The translations under genes were made by a program, and so were the position numbers. Under the pieces are notes generated by a model. The model was not told the DNA's origin. It was given only the letters and a program-made list of their open reading frames with translations, and ran no database searches. DNA of 60,796 bases. Source: JAIYDJ01 sp031400505. Lineage in GTDB: Bacteria > Pseudomonadota > Alphaproteobacteria > Rhodobacterales > Rhodobacteraceae. Position 1 is the first letter of the stretch. Each line of letters starts with the position of its first letter. Positions 25,492 through 34,412 of this stretch are shown here, piece by piece. The stretch covers positions 1 through 60,796 of the forward strand of contig JANNPZ010000018.1 of NCBI GenBank assembly GCA_031400505.1, written 5' to 3'.

Positions 25492-25520
25492 TGGCACGCG
25501 GGGGGCCTCCGCCACACCAC

Positions 25521-25580
25521 CTTCATCATCTGTTCAAAAAATATCCTGCAGGGGGTCCGGGGGGCGCAAAGTCCCCCGGC
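25521..25580. repeat. Dispersed element family B, copy 1
   Basis: CATCTGTTC, A-rich spacer, AAATATCCTGC, GGGGGTCCGGGGGGC, then CAAAGTCCCCC. The G-block pairs with the C-block as a hairpin. Related copies at 52638-52691 and 46137-46190. Located between two convergent genes. Possibly a bidirectional stop or a mobile repeat. Confidence 0.6.
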
Positions 25581-25600
25581 CGGGCGGCCACAACTCGGCC

Positions 25601-28072
25601 TCAGAACAGATCGAGCAACCGCCGCAGGTAGTCCCGCTCGCCTTCGGGGCGGGCCTGCTCGCCCGAACGGCGTCGGATTTCTTCCAGCAAATCCTGCGCG
25701 CGGCGGTAAACATCCTCGCCCTGCAGCATGTTGCGGTCCGACCCTATCCGTGCGGACTGCCCGGGTTCGCGTCCCAATGGATCGACTTGCGAATTCGGAT
25801 CGGCGCTGCCATCCGCCCGGTCCTGTTGCCCCTGTCCGGGCTGGCGCTGCTCGTCTGCCATCGCCTCGCCGAACTGGCGGATTCCGTCCCGCATTGCCTC
25901 CATGGCTTCGGCTTGCCGGTCAAGCGCGCCGGGCAGGTCGCCGTCGCGCAAGGCATCTTCCGCCTCTTCCATCGCGCGGCCGGCCCGGTCGAGCTGGCGC
26001 TGACCTTCCTCGCCCTCTTCGGTGCCTTCACCCGGCAACTGGCCGTTGCGCATCTCGTTCAGGCGGTCACGAAGCTCTTGCTGGCGCTCGGCCAGGCTTT
26101 TGTCACCGGGTTGGTCGCCACGCTCCTGCCCCTCGTTGCCTTCGGTGCCGTCTTGCAGATCACGAAACGCCTCGTCCGACAGGCCCTGTTGGTCGCGCAG
26201 CGTCTGGTTCAGGTCGCGCATTGCCTGCTGACCCGGGCCGCCCTGTCCCTGACCCTGACCGGGCTGGCCCTGCGCCATCTGCATGTTTTCCATGAACTGG
26301 CGCAGTTGCTCCATCAACTCTTGCGCTTCCGCCGTGCGGCCCTCTTCCATCAGACGCTGCAACTCGTCCAGCATCTGCTGCAACTGGTCTTGGCTCATGG
26401 TCATGCCGCCCTGCTGCTGCGACATCTGGCTGTCGGGGTTGCGTTCGGCCTCTTCGGCCAACTGGCGCATGTAGTCGTCAAGCGCCTCGCGCATCTCGGC
26501 CATCAGCTCGTCGACTTCCTCGGGCGAGGCTCCGTTCTCGATCGCCTCTGCCAGCCGGTCCTGCGCGCGCTGCAATCTCTCTCGGGCCGAGGCAAGGTCG
26601 CCCTCTTCGATCAAAAGTGCGATCTGCCACAACTCTTCGGCCATCTCGTCGCGGGCCGCGACCGCCAAACCTGCCCCTGCTGCGTCCAGTTGCCGCAGCA
26701 CGACGCGCAGCCGCAAGTAGGCGCGTTCATTGCGCAACAGGTCTTCAGGGCGGTGGGTGACGGCCTTCATCACCTGAACCGTGCGGGCGGCATTGGCGCG
26801 CGCCCACAAAAGATCGCGGCGCGCCTCGATCAGAGTTGCTGCAAGCGGATCAAAGAACCGCCGCCCCGGCAAGACCACGTGCAACGGTTCGGCCTGACCC
26901 GTCTGACCCGCCGCATCCGTCACCGAAAAGACCATCGTGACCGGCAGATTGGCAAAGGCGTGCTTTGACAGATCATCGATCAGGGTTTCCGAATATTTTG
27001 CCCGGTCGCCCGAAATCGGCAATGGCAGATCCAGCACAACCGGCTCGACCGGCTCTGGCGGCAGGGTCAGCCCGTAGCGCCGCTCTACCGCTGCAAGATC
27101 AAGGGCGACCGTCACCTGACCCGACGTAATCGCATAGTCATCCACAGCGTCGAAAGTCTGCTTGAACCGACCATCCGCTTCGCGCCCGATCTCACCTGTT
27201 GGCACCACAGTCGGGGCGATGTCCTTGGTTGCGGTGATCTTCCAGTCCCGCCCGCCGTCGCCCTTGATCGACAAGTCGCCGGACCGCGTCACCACGAAAT
27301 CCTGCACCGGGTCGGATGCCGGTGGCCCCTCGGTGCGCCCCGATACGGTCTCGGCCAGCACAAGATCGCCCGGCGCGCCATAAAGCCGCAACTGGATACG
27401 TGTCCCCTCAGGCAGGACCAGCTCTTTGGCCGTGATGTCATTCAGATACAAAGTCGGCTTGCCCGTGTAGGCCGGGGGCTGCGCCCAGCCTTCCCATGCA
27501 GGGCCACTGGCCAGGGCTTCGCGTCCGGGTCCCATGCCGGTCACCGACGCCACCCGCCAGACCGAGCCGAACAGCAGAGCCGCAACCAGGGCTGTCAGCG
27601 CAACATAGCGCAGCGCATAGGGGTCGCGGCTTGCCAGTTTCAGATCGGGTTCCACCGCCTTTGCACCCACAGCGCGCGCTGCCATCCGTGCACGATGGGC
27701 GGCCCAGACCGCCTGACTTGCAGGATCCTGCGCGCCGATTGCCTGAACGTCGCGCAGCGCCGCGATCGGATTGCCGGGAAGCCGGCTGTCAAGCCGGGCC
27801 AAGGCATCGGTGCGCGTTGGTGCCGAAAACCGGCGCAGACCGTAGGCCAGCCCCCAGACAAGGCCGCCCGCAATGATCAGGACCCCGAACCAGAAAACCT
27901 CCAGCCCGACGTGATCCTGTATCCCGAAGGACAACACGGCAAGCGTCGCCAGGGCAACCGACCACAACGGCCAGAACGCACGCACCACCCGCTCGACCCA
28001 CATCCCGGCCCAGGTCAACCGAAGTGGCCGTTCCAGACGGCCAAGGACAGAGGCAGGGTCACTGATGGTCAT
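25601..28072 (-). CDS. TIGR02302 family membrane protein
   Basis: 823 residues. Two membrane helices near the N-terminus (about 30-50 and 56-80), a large periplasmic region with beta-like repeats to about residue 410, then a long helical, Gln/Glu/Met-rich segment (about 450-760) with QGQPGQGQGQGGPGQ-type low complexity and a short conserved C-terminal LRRLLDLF. This is the TIGR02302/DUF4175 family of alphaproteobacteria. Function is not known; a role in envelope or peptidoglycan control is inference. Directly downstream of lysA by 24 bases on the same strand. Confidence 0.85.
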   Translation of the reverse strand: MTISDPASVLGRLERPLRLTWAGMWVERVVRAFWPLWSVALATLAVLSFGIQDHVGLEVFWFGVLIIAGGLVWGLAYGLRRFSAPTRTDALARLDSRLPGNPIAALRDVQAIGAQDPASQAVWAAHRARMAARAVGAKAVEPDLKLASRDPYALRYVALTALVAALLFGSVWRVASVTGMGPGREALASGPAWEGWAQPPAYTGKPTLYLNDITAKELVLPEGTRIQLRLYGAPGDLVLAETVSGRTEGPPASDPVQDFVVTRSGDLSIKGDGGRDWKITATKDIAPTVVPTGEIGREADGRFKQTFDAVDDYAITSGQVTVALDLAAVERRYGLTLPPEPVEPVVLDLPLPISGDRAKYSETLIDDLSKHAFANLPVTMVFSVTDAAGQTGQAEPLHVVLPGRRFFDPLAATLIEARRDLLWARANAARTVQVMKAVTHRPEDLLRNERAYLRLRVVLRQLDAAGAGLAVAARDEMAEELWQIALLIEEGDLASARERLQRAQDRLAEAIENGASPEEVDELMAEMREALDDYMRQLAEEAERNPDSQMSQQQGGMTMSQDQLQQMLDELQRLMEEGRTAEAQELMEQLRQFMENMQMAQGQPGQGQGQGGPGQQAMRDLNQTLRDQQGLSDEAFRDLQDGTEGNEGQERGDQPGDKSLAERQQELRDRLNEMRNGQLPGEGTEEGEEGQRQLDRAGRAMEEAEDALRDGDLPGALDRQAEAMEAMRDGIRQFGEAMADEQRQPGQGQQDRADGSADPNSQVDPLGREPGQSARIGSDRNMLQGEDVYRRAQDLLEEIRRRSGEQARPEGERDYLRRLLDLF

Positions 28073-28096
28073 GCGCTGATCCTGGCCCGATGAACT

Positions 28097-29362
28097 CTAC
28101 AACCACACTGGAATGGTATCGCGCCGCAGGATTTCGTCAAAGGTCGGGCGCGCCCTGATGACGGCGAAGTGATCGTCTTTTACGAGAATTTCGGGGATCA
28201 GCGGCCGGGTGTTGTATTCCGACGCCATCACCGCGCCATAAGCCCCGGCAGAACGGAACGCCACCAGATCTCCCGCCGCCTGCGCCACCAGCATGCGCGC
28301 GCGCGCAAAAGTATCGCCCGTCTCGCAGACCGGGCCGACCACGTCATAGGCCTGCTGGTCCATGCCCGGAGCCGGTTCGATCACCGGCAGAATGTCGTGG
28401 TGCGCGCCGTACATCGCAGGCCGGATCAGGTCGTTCATCGCTGCATCAAGGATCAGGAAGTCGCGGTCCTCGCCGTTCTTGACATAGATCACCTGCGCCA
28501 CCAGCACCCCCGCATTGCCCGAAATCAGCCGCCCCGGCTCGATCTCGATCTCGCAGCCCAGATTGCCGACCGTCCTCTTGATCAATGCGCCATAGTCGCG
28601 GGGCAGGGGGGGCGGTTCGTTGCTGTGGCTGTAGGGGATGCCAAGGCCGCCGCCAAGGTCCAGCCGGGTGATCAAATGCCCCTCGGCCCGCAAGCGGTGC
28701 GTAAGATCCGCGACCTTCAGATAGGCGGCCTCGAAGGGTGCAAGGTCGGTCAACTGGCTGCCGATATGCACGTCGATCCCGATGACCTGCAGACCGGGCA
28801 GGGATGCCGCTTCGGCATAGACCTCCGGGGCGCGGTCGATCGGGATGCCGAACTTGTTGTCCTTCTTTCCCGTCGCGATCTTCTCGTGGGTCTTTGCATC
28901 GACATCCGGGTTCACCCGGATGGTGATCGGGGCCGTGGTGCCCATACTGACGCAGACTTCGGACAACGCACGCAATTCGGGTTCGGATTCCACGTTGAAC
29001 TGCCGGATGCCGCCTTCCAGCGCCAACCGCATCTCGGCGCGGGTCTTGCCGACCCCGGAAAACACGATCCGATCCCCCGGAACACCAGCGGCCCGGGCGC
29101 GAAGATACTCGCCCCCCGACACCACATCCATCCCCGCCCCCAGATCGCCCAACACCTTCAGTACGGCGATGTTCGACAGCGATTTTATCGCAAAGCACAC
29201 CATATGCGGCAGCGGCGACAAGGCTTCGGTGAACAGCTGATAGTGCCGGGTCAGCGTCGCAGTGGAGTAGACATAGAAAGGCGTGCCTACCGCAGCGGCG
29301 ATGTCCGACACCGGCACGCGTTCGGCATGCAAATGACCATCACGATACAGAAAATGGTCCAT
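28097..29362 (-). CDS. lysA: Diaminopimelate decarboxylase
   Basis: Last step of lysine synthesis, PLP-dependent, 421 residues. Fold type III: AIKSLSNIAVLK with the PLP lysine, GVPGDRIVFSGVGKT, VNPDVDAKTHEKIATGKKDNKFGIP, DIHIGSQL, LDLGGGLGIPY and CETGDTFAR are the family blocks. Follows the two micro-lipoproteins and argH on the same strand. Confidence 0.96.
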   Translation of the reverse strand: MDHFLYRDGHLHAERVPVSDIAAAVGTPFYVYSTATLTRHYQLFTEALSPLPHMVCFAIKSLSNIAVLKVLGDLGAGMDVVSGGEYLRARAAGVPGDRIVFSGVGKTRAEMRLALEGGIRQFNVESEPELRALSEVCVSMGTTAPITIRVNPDVDAKTHEKIATGKKDNKFGIPIDRAPEVYAEAASLPGLQVIGIDVHIGSQLTDLAPFEAAYLKVADLTHRLRAEGHLITRLDLGGGLGIPYSHSNEPPPLPRDYGALIKRTVGNLGCEIEIEPGRLISGNAGVLVAQVIYVKNGEDRDFLILDAAMNDLIRPAMYGAHHDILPVIEPAPGMDQQAYDVVGPVCETGDTFARARMLVAQAAGDLVAFRSAGAYGAVMASEYNTRPLIPEILVKDDHFAVIRARPTFDEILRRDTIPVWL

Positions 29363-29425
29363 GCCCCGGGTCCGCCCTTTTTGTCCACTTGATGTAGCAG
29401 AAACGCCGCGCCGGGCAACCGGATG

Positions 29426-29563
29426 TCAGTTGATCTTGGTCGAGACGCCGATGGCGCCCTCGCCCGTGATGGTCAATGATGCCTCGGGGTTCGGTGCCAC
29501 CGGCGGGCCATCTGCCCCGCAGGCAGCCAGGGTCAGAAAGGCAACAAGAAGAAGTGGGCGCAT
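29426..29563 (-). CDS. Small LptM-like lipoprotein (45 residues)
   Basis: 45 residues: MRPLLLVAFLTLAACGADG with a lipobox LAAC (Cys15) followed by GPPVAP. Small lipoproteins of this type (LptM/YifL family) lie next to lysA or dapF in many proteobacteria and help maturation of the LPS transporter LptD. Assignment by motif and position. AGGA nine bases before the ATG. Too short for standard gene finding. Confidence 0.7.
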   Translation of the reverse strand: MRPLLLVAFLTLAACGADGPPVAPNPEASLTITGEGAIGVSTKIN

Positions 29564-29629
29564 CCGTCAAATCCTGTCAGATTGGGGTTTTTCGAGGTTG
29601 ATTGTAGCGGTGTTGCAGGCCTGCTGAAG

Positions 29630-29707
29630 TCAGAACGGGCCCGGCAGGGAGGTCACGCCACCGCAAGCGGTCAGCATCAGCATGCCCAAGATCAAAAGCC
29701 GTCGCAT
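29630..29707 (-). CDS. Micro-lipoprotein (25 residues)
   Basis: 25 residues: MRRLLILGMLMLTACGGVTS then LPGPF. A lipobox LTAC (Cys15) makes it a likely lipoprotein. GGAG lies six bases before the ATG. It is 16 bases after argH on the same strand, before the 45-residue lipoprotein and lysA. The mature part would be only 11 residues. It might be a decayed copy of its neighbour or a real peptide. Confidence 0.45.
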   Translation of the reverse strand: MRRLLILGMLMLTACGGVTSLPGPF

Positions 29708-29723
29708 CCGCATCTCCGCGATC

Positions 29724-31142
29724 TTACGCAAGGTTGCCCTGCCGCAAAACGACTTGCCAGCGCGCCACCTGTTCGGTAACCCGGATGGGCGAGGTTCCGC
29801 CGTAAGAGACCCGGCTCGCGACCGAATTTTCGACACCAAGCACGGAATAGACCTCTTCGGTAATGCCGGAATGCACGGATGTCATCTCTGCAATCGACAG
29901 ATCGGGCAGATCGCAACCTTTGGCCTCGGCCATCGCCACCAGCGTGCCCGTCACATGATGCGCCTCGCGGAACGGCAGGTCCGCCACGCGCACCAGCCAG
30001 TCGGCAAGATCGGTCGCCGTGGAAAACCCGCTTGCTGCCGCCTGCGCCAGAACATCCCGATTGGCTGTCATGTCGCCCACCATTCCGGTCATCGCAGCCA
30101 AGGCCAGCATCAGCGTGTCGGCGGCGTCAAAGACCTGCTCCTTGTCCTCCTGCATGTCCTTGGAATAGGTGAGTGCCAAGCCCTTCATCACGGTGAACAG
30201 CGCCACCGTCGCCCCCAATATCCGCCCCAGCTTGGCCCGCAGCAGTTCCGCCGCGTCGGGGTTCTTCTTTTGCGGCATGATGCTGCTGCCCGTCGTCCAG
30301 CGATCCGAAAGCCGGACAAAGCGGAACTGCGCGCTCGACCAGATCACCAACTCTTCGGCAAAGCGGCTGAGGTGCATCGCGCAGATCGACGAGGCCGACA
30401 GGAATTCCAGTGCGAAATCGCGGTCCGACACCGAATCAAGGCTGTTGGCCGTCGGCCGGTCAAACCCCAGGGCCGCTGCGGTCATGCTGCGGTCGATGGG
30501 AAACGACGTGCCCGCCAGTGCCGCAGCCCCCAAGGGGCACTCGTTCATCCGCGCGCGGGCATCGCGAAACCGGCCCAGATCGCGGTTCAGCATCTCGACA
30601 TAGGCCAGCATGTGATGCCCCCAGGTCACCGGCTGGGCGGTCTGAAGATGCGTGAACCCCGGCATCACCCAATCCGCCCCCGCCGCGGCCTGCGCCAGAA
30701 ACGCGGCCATCAACGCCTGCAAGCCCGCAATCGCCGCATCGCACTGATCACGCACCCACAGCCGGAAATCGACCGCCACCTGGTCGTTCCGGCTGCGCGC
30801 GGTGTGCAGACGCCCCGCCGCTGGCCCGATCAACTCGTTCAGGCGGCTTTCCACGTTCAGGTGAATGTCCTCCAGATCAGCGCGAAACTCGAACCGCCCC
30901 GCCTCGATCTCTGACAACACCGTGAGCAGGCCTTCCCCGATCGCCTCCGCATCGCTACCACTGAGGATGCCGGTGGCGGCCAGCATGGCCACATGGGCGC
31001 GCGACCCGGCAATATCCTGTGCGTAAAGCCGCTTGTCGAACCCGATGGACGCGTTGATCGCCGTCATGATCGCATCGGGTCCGCTGGCAAACCGCCCGCC
31101 CCACATGGTGTTTGCGGGCGGGCTGACAGGGTCGCTGGACAT
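29724..31142 (-). CDS. argH: Argininosuccinate lyase
   Basis: Last step of arginine synthesis, 472 residues. TMWGGRFASGPD at the start, SRNDQVAVDFRLW, THLQTAQPVTWGHH, and the signature GSSIMPQKKNPD (fumarase/ASL superfamily) are present. The start at 31142 (MSSDPVSPP) is chosen; a longer reading overlaps the divergent thioredoxin gene. argD and argF are 20 kb away in this window. Confidence 0.96.
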   Translation of the reverse strand: MSSDPVSPPANTMWGGRFASGPDAIMTAINASIGFDKRLYAQDIAGSRAHVAMLAATGILSGSDAEAIGEGLLTVLSEIEAGRFEFRADLEDIHLNVESRLNELIGPAAGRLHTARSRNDQVAVDFRLWVRDQCDAAIAGLQALMAAFLAQAAAGADWVMPGFTHLQTAQPVTWGHHMLAYVEMLNRDLGRFRDARARMNECPLGAAALAGTSFPIDRSMTAAALGFDRPTANSLDSVSDRDFALEFLSASSICAMHLSRFAEELVIWSSAQFRFVRLSDRWTTGSSIMPQKKNPDAAELLRAKLGRILGATVALFTVMKGLALTYSKDMQEDKEQVFDAADTLMLALAAMTGMVGDMTANRDVLAQAAASGFSTATDLADWLVRVADLPFREAHHVTGTLVAMAEAKGCDLPDLSIAEMTSVHSGITEEVYSVLGVENSVASRVSYGGTSPIRVTEQVARWQVVLRQGNLA

Positions 31143-31162
31143 ATGGGAAACCCTTCGGAGGG

Positions 31163-31696
31163 ATGATGCGGAAACTGGTACTCGCGGCTCTTTATACTGC
31201 CCTGATGATGGGTGCAAACTCTGGCGCCGCCCAGACGGATTTCGAAGGGGATATGCAGAAACTGGCGCTGGTCGAGCTTACGCCGCTGCCGGCTGCCACC
31301 CTTCTCGACGCCGCAGATGCCCCACGTTCGATGGATGAATATCGGGGTCGGTGGGTGCTCTTGAACTTCTGGGCCACCTGGTGTGCGCCATGCCGGGCGG
31401 AAATGCCGGCGCTCGCACGGCTTCAAGTGGCCATGCCGGCCTTGGCCGTGGTTCCGGTGGCCACCGGGCGCAACTCGGTGACGGGCATTCAGAAGTTCTT
31501 TGCCGAGGCCGGTGTCGAGGGTCTGCCCGTCCTGCGCGACCCCACATCCGAGCTTGCGCGTTCGATGGCCGTGCTCGGCCTGCCGGTGACGGTTCTGGTC
31601 GATCCCGAGGGGCGCGAAGTGGCGCGGCTGATCGGTGACGCCGAATGGGACGCGCCCGAGGCGCTGGCGGCGCTGACGCAGTTGATGGCGCGCTGA
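31163..31696 (+). CDS. TlpA-family thiol-disulfide protein
   Basis: 177 residues: signal peptide (about 1-23) and a thioredoxin fold with the WCAPC active site in NFWATWCAPCRAEMPAL. Periplasmic reductase of the TlpA/ResA type, perhaps for cytochrome c or copper-site assembly. GGAGGG is immediately before the first ATG, so the second ATG (31166) may be the true start. Divergent from argH by 20 bases, as in related genomes. Confidence 0.85.
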   Translation: MMRKLVLAALYTALMMGANSGAAQTDFEGDMQKLALVELTPLPAATLLDAADAPRSMDEYRGRWVLLNFWATWCAPCRAEMPALARLQVAMPALAVVPVATGRNSVTGIQKFFAEAGVEGLPVLRDPTSELARSMAVLGLPVTVLVDPEGREVARLIGDAEWDAPEALAALTQLMAR

Positions 31697-31729
31697 CGCC
31701 GCCCGTGTGACGCTTGGGACTGGCGACGC

Positions 31730-32644
31730 CTAGGGCTGGTGACGCTGCCCGCGTCCGACCTGCTGGCGCGGCGGGCCCATCTGTGCGCGGATCGACGCGG
31801 TGGTGGCGGGCAGCACCTGCCCGGTGTAACATCCCAGAATGTATGGATATTCGGCAGTCAACCGATAAGCGTAGTCATAGGTAAGCCCGCCGATGCTGAC
31901 CGGCTCTGCCCGACCATGGCAGGCGTCAAGGTCGGCATTGTCCAACAACGCGCCCCCCGCATCCCGCATCCCGAGGATCGGATAGCCATCCAGCGCCCAG
32001 CCGACATGCGCATTCCTGTCGGCCCCCGGAACGCAGGGAGAGGAGTTGTGGTAGTGATACTGACCCTTTCCCTGCGGATGGCCATTGCACAGGTCCTGAA
32101 CCTCATGCGCCGCAGCATCGAGCCCGGCATCATCCAGCGCATTGTAAAGTGCCACGCCCGTCGTGGTGAACCCGATCATCCCCATCGACAGACATCCGGG
32201 CTCGGCCGCCTTGCGGGGCGCGCGGGGGATCGTGAAATCCAGCGCGATCTGCAGGATCGGGTTGGGGTTGGTGTCATATGCATAGGCTGGGTCCGACCTC
32301 TGGATCGGAAAGCTGCCGGTAAGCTGGCCGACCGGCAGGCCGTTGCCGGTGACTTTCAGCGCATCCGCCGACGCCGTCACGTCAAACTGCGCATCGGGCC
32401 ACGCCACCCGCCCCTCGACATGCGGCTTTTCCGACGGGCTCCAGGTCTTGCCGTCATACCAGTCGCCCACATGGCGCGCGCCGCCGCTGCGGAAGTTCTG
32501 GTTGCAGGCCATCACATGGCCGACCTTTGGCGTGGACGACACCTTGCCGTCACCGACCGGCAGTCGTTCGGGCATGTCATCGCTTTGCGCCGGCGCGGTG
32601 GTCAGGGCGGTCATCAGGCAGCAAACAAGGGCGGTTCGGGTCAT
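31730..32644 (-). CDS. YHYH-domain exported protein
   Basis: 304 residues with a signal peptide (MTRTALVCCLMTALTTAPAQ). The family-naming YHYH motif is at GQYHYHNSSPC, with CNGHPQGKG and GYPILG nearby. Several cysteines may form disulfides. YHYH proteins are exported and of unknown role, possibly metal-binding. The start at 32644 is chosen because it opens the signal peptide. Confidence 0.8.
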   Translation of the reverse strand: MTRTALVCCLMTALTTAPAQSDDMPERLPVGDGKVSSTPKVGHVMACNQNFRSGGARHVGDWYDGKTWSPSEKPHVEGRVAWPDAQFDVTASADALKVTGNGLPVGQLTGSFPIQRSDPAYAYDTNPNPILQIALDFTIPRAPRKAAEPGCLSMGMIGFTTTGVALYNALDDAGLDAAAHEVQDLCNGHPQGKGQYHYHNSSPCVPGADRNAHVGWALDGYPILGMRDAGGALLDNADLDACHGRAEPVSIGGLTYDYAYRLTAEYPYILGCYTGQVLPATTASIRAQMGPPRQQVGRGQRHQP

Positions 32645-32755
32645 GGCGGTGTCCTGTATGACCAAAGGGATCGCCGAAGGGCCGCAAAGGACCGCAACGA
32701 CAAACCTTCTACGCCAGGGCGGGCGCATTCCGTCGCGTGCGGACTGAAAATCGGC

Positions 32756-33322
32756 TCAGGCGGCGAAAGAAGGGTGCCGGTGGCAGGTTGTCAGATGGTC
32801 GTTGACCATCCCCGTCGCCTGCATGAACGCATAGGTGATCGTCGGCCCGCAATACTTGAACCCCTGCGATTTCAACGCCTTTGCCATCGCGCGGGATGCC
32901 TCGGTTTCGGTCGGCACATCGGCGGGGGTCAAGGGGCTGTTGATCTGCGGCGCGCCCCCGACAAAGCGCCACAGGAACGGCGCAAAACCTGTGTCGGCCT
33001 CGATCCGCAAATAGGCCCTTGCGCCGGTGATCGCCGCCTCGATCTTGCCGCGGTGGCGGATGATGCCGGTATCGGCCAAAAGACGCACAACGTCCGCCTC
33101 GCCATACTGTGCGACGATTTCCGGATCGAACCCGGCAAAGGCTGCGCGAAAGGTCTCGCGTTTGCGCAGTATCGTGATCCAAGAAAGCCCGGCCTGAAAC
33201 CCGTCCAGCACCAGCTTTTCCCACAACGCGCGGGGGTCGTATTCGGGCTCGCCCCAATCAGTGTCGTGATAGGCGACATACAGCGGATCGGTGCCGCACC
33301 ACGGGCATCTGTCTTTGGTCAT
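32756..33322 (-). CDS. tag: DNA-3-methyladenine glycosylase I
   Basis: Base-excision repair enzyme removing 3-methyladenine, 188 residues. MTKDRCPWCG, YHDTDWGEPEYDPRALWEKLVLDGFQAGLSW, and the C-terminal TCHRH zinc-ligand segment are diagnostic of Tag. The start is set at 33322; eight extra in-frame codons upstream are not supported. Divergent from the EAL gene. Confidence 0.94.
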   Translation of the reverse strand: MTKDRCPWCGTDPLYVAYHDTDWGEPEYDPRALWEKLVLDGFQAGLSWITILRKRETFRAAFAGFDPEIVAQYGEADVVRLLADTGIIRHRGKIEAAITGARAYLRIEADTGFAPFLWRFVGGAPQINSPLTPADVPTETEASRAMAKALKSQGFKYCGPTITYAFMQATGMVNDHLTTCHRHPSFAA

Positions 33323-33347
33323 CGTGACCCCATAAAAATAGAACAAA

Positions 33348-34268
33348 ATGCGAAACTTTACAGCTTATTTACCGATGTGGCCGCAATCTGTCGAGGTTCG
33401 GACAAAGCAGCTTGTGCCGTGGGGATCGCAAATGATGCCAATGCAGGAAAAGCGGACACTCGACGCGCGGCCGGGGCTGGCCAGTCCGCTCGGGGCGGCG
33501 ATCTCGCAGATTGACCGTGCCACCATGCAGATGGTGCGCGAAGCGATAGATCAGCGCCGATTGCGGCTTGCCTGGCAACCGGTGGTTCTGTCGCGTGACC
33601 CGTCGCGGGTGGCCTTTCACGAAGGCCTGATCCGTGTGCTGGACCCGGCAGGCCGGGTGATCCCGGCGCGAGACTTCATCGACGCGGTGGAAAGCCATGA
33701 GATTGGCCGGGAAATCGACTGTGCCGCGCTGGAAATGGGGTTGGGTGCGCTTGCCCGGCATGCCGATCTGCGGATTTCCGTCAACATGTCGGCCCGCAGC
33801 ATCGGCTATCCGCGCTGGAATCGCATCCTGAAACGCGGGCTTGGTCTGGGCCCGACCGTGGGTGAACGGCTGATCCTGGAAATCACGGAAAGTTCTGCCA
33901 TGCTGGTGCCGGAGCTTGTCATCGCTTTCATGGAAGATGCGCAAAGGCAGGGAATTGCCTTTGCACTGGATGACTTCGGTTCCGGGTACACGGCCATCCG
34001 CTATTTCAAGGACTTCTTCTTTGACATCCTGAAGATCGACGCGCAATTCATCCGCAACATCGATCGCGACCCCGACAATGCCGCCCTGACGGCCGCGCTG
34101 ATCTCGATCGGCAAGCATTTCGACATGTTTACCGTCGCCGAAGCCGTCGAGACGACCCAAGAGGCAGAACACCTGCGCAGCCTTGGGGTGGATTGCCTGC
34201 AAGGATACCTGTTTGGCGCCCCGACCGTGAAACCCGTCTGGGAAGACCAGCAGCGCAAGACGGCGTGA
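33348..34268 (+). CDS. EAL-domain cyclic-di-GMP phosphodiesterase
   Basis: 306 residues, EAL domain at about 50-295 without GGDEF or membrane parts. The signature reads EGL (HEGLIRV) instead of EAL, but the other catalytic residues are present: NMS, EITESS, DDFGSGY, LKIDAQFI, AEAVET and LQGYLFGAP. It should hydrolyse c-di-GMP, though the variant motif leaves some doubt. The N-terminus is uncertain; ATGs at 33432 and 33435 are alternatives. Confidence 0.8.
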   Translation: MRNFTAYLPMWPQSVEVRTKQLVPWGSQMMPMQEKRTLDARPGLASPLGAAISQIDRATMQMVREAIDQRRLRLAWQPVVLSRDPSRVAFHEGLIRVLDPAGRVIPARDFIDAVESHEIGREIDCAALEMGLGALARHADLRISVNMSARSIGYPRWNRILKRGLGLGPTVGERLILEITESSAMLVPELVIAFMEDAQRQGIAFALDDFGSGYTAIRYFKDFFFDILKIDAQFIRNIDRDPDNAALTAALISIGKHFDMFTVAEAVETTQEAEHLRSLGVDCLQGYLFGAPTVKPVWEDQQRKTA

Positions 34269-34294
34269 TCCTTGCGCCTTCTGCCACGGCACAC

Positions 34295-34305
34295 TTGCAT
34301 CGCAG
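34295..34305 (+). promoter_or_regulatory. Possible PhaR-type site upstream of phaA
   Basis: TTGC-ATC-GCAG, one base away from the CTGC-N3-GCAG type sequence described for PhaR of Rhodobacter, 108 bases before phaA. A weak candidate only. Confidence 0.25.
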
Positions 34306-34412
34306 CTATGCAGACCGAATTCTTGCGTTTTTTACAGAACAACCCTAGGCGTTGTAGCTGAGCGGAGCGGGAGGAGCCTGCCCCGATATGGCCATCAAAG
34401 GGGTATTCCAGA

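Noticed and set aside
25787..26968. Plus-strand open frame of 393 codons antisense to the TIGR02302 gene
   Set aside because: Leucine/histidine/arginine-rich mirror of the Gln/Glu-rich stalk; no ribosome site.
31739..33514. Plus-strand open frame of 591 codons over the YHYH and tag genes
   Set aside because: Both real genes below are strongly supported; composition is that of a shadow.
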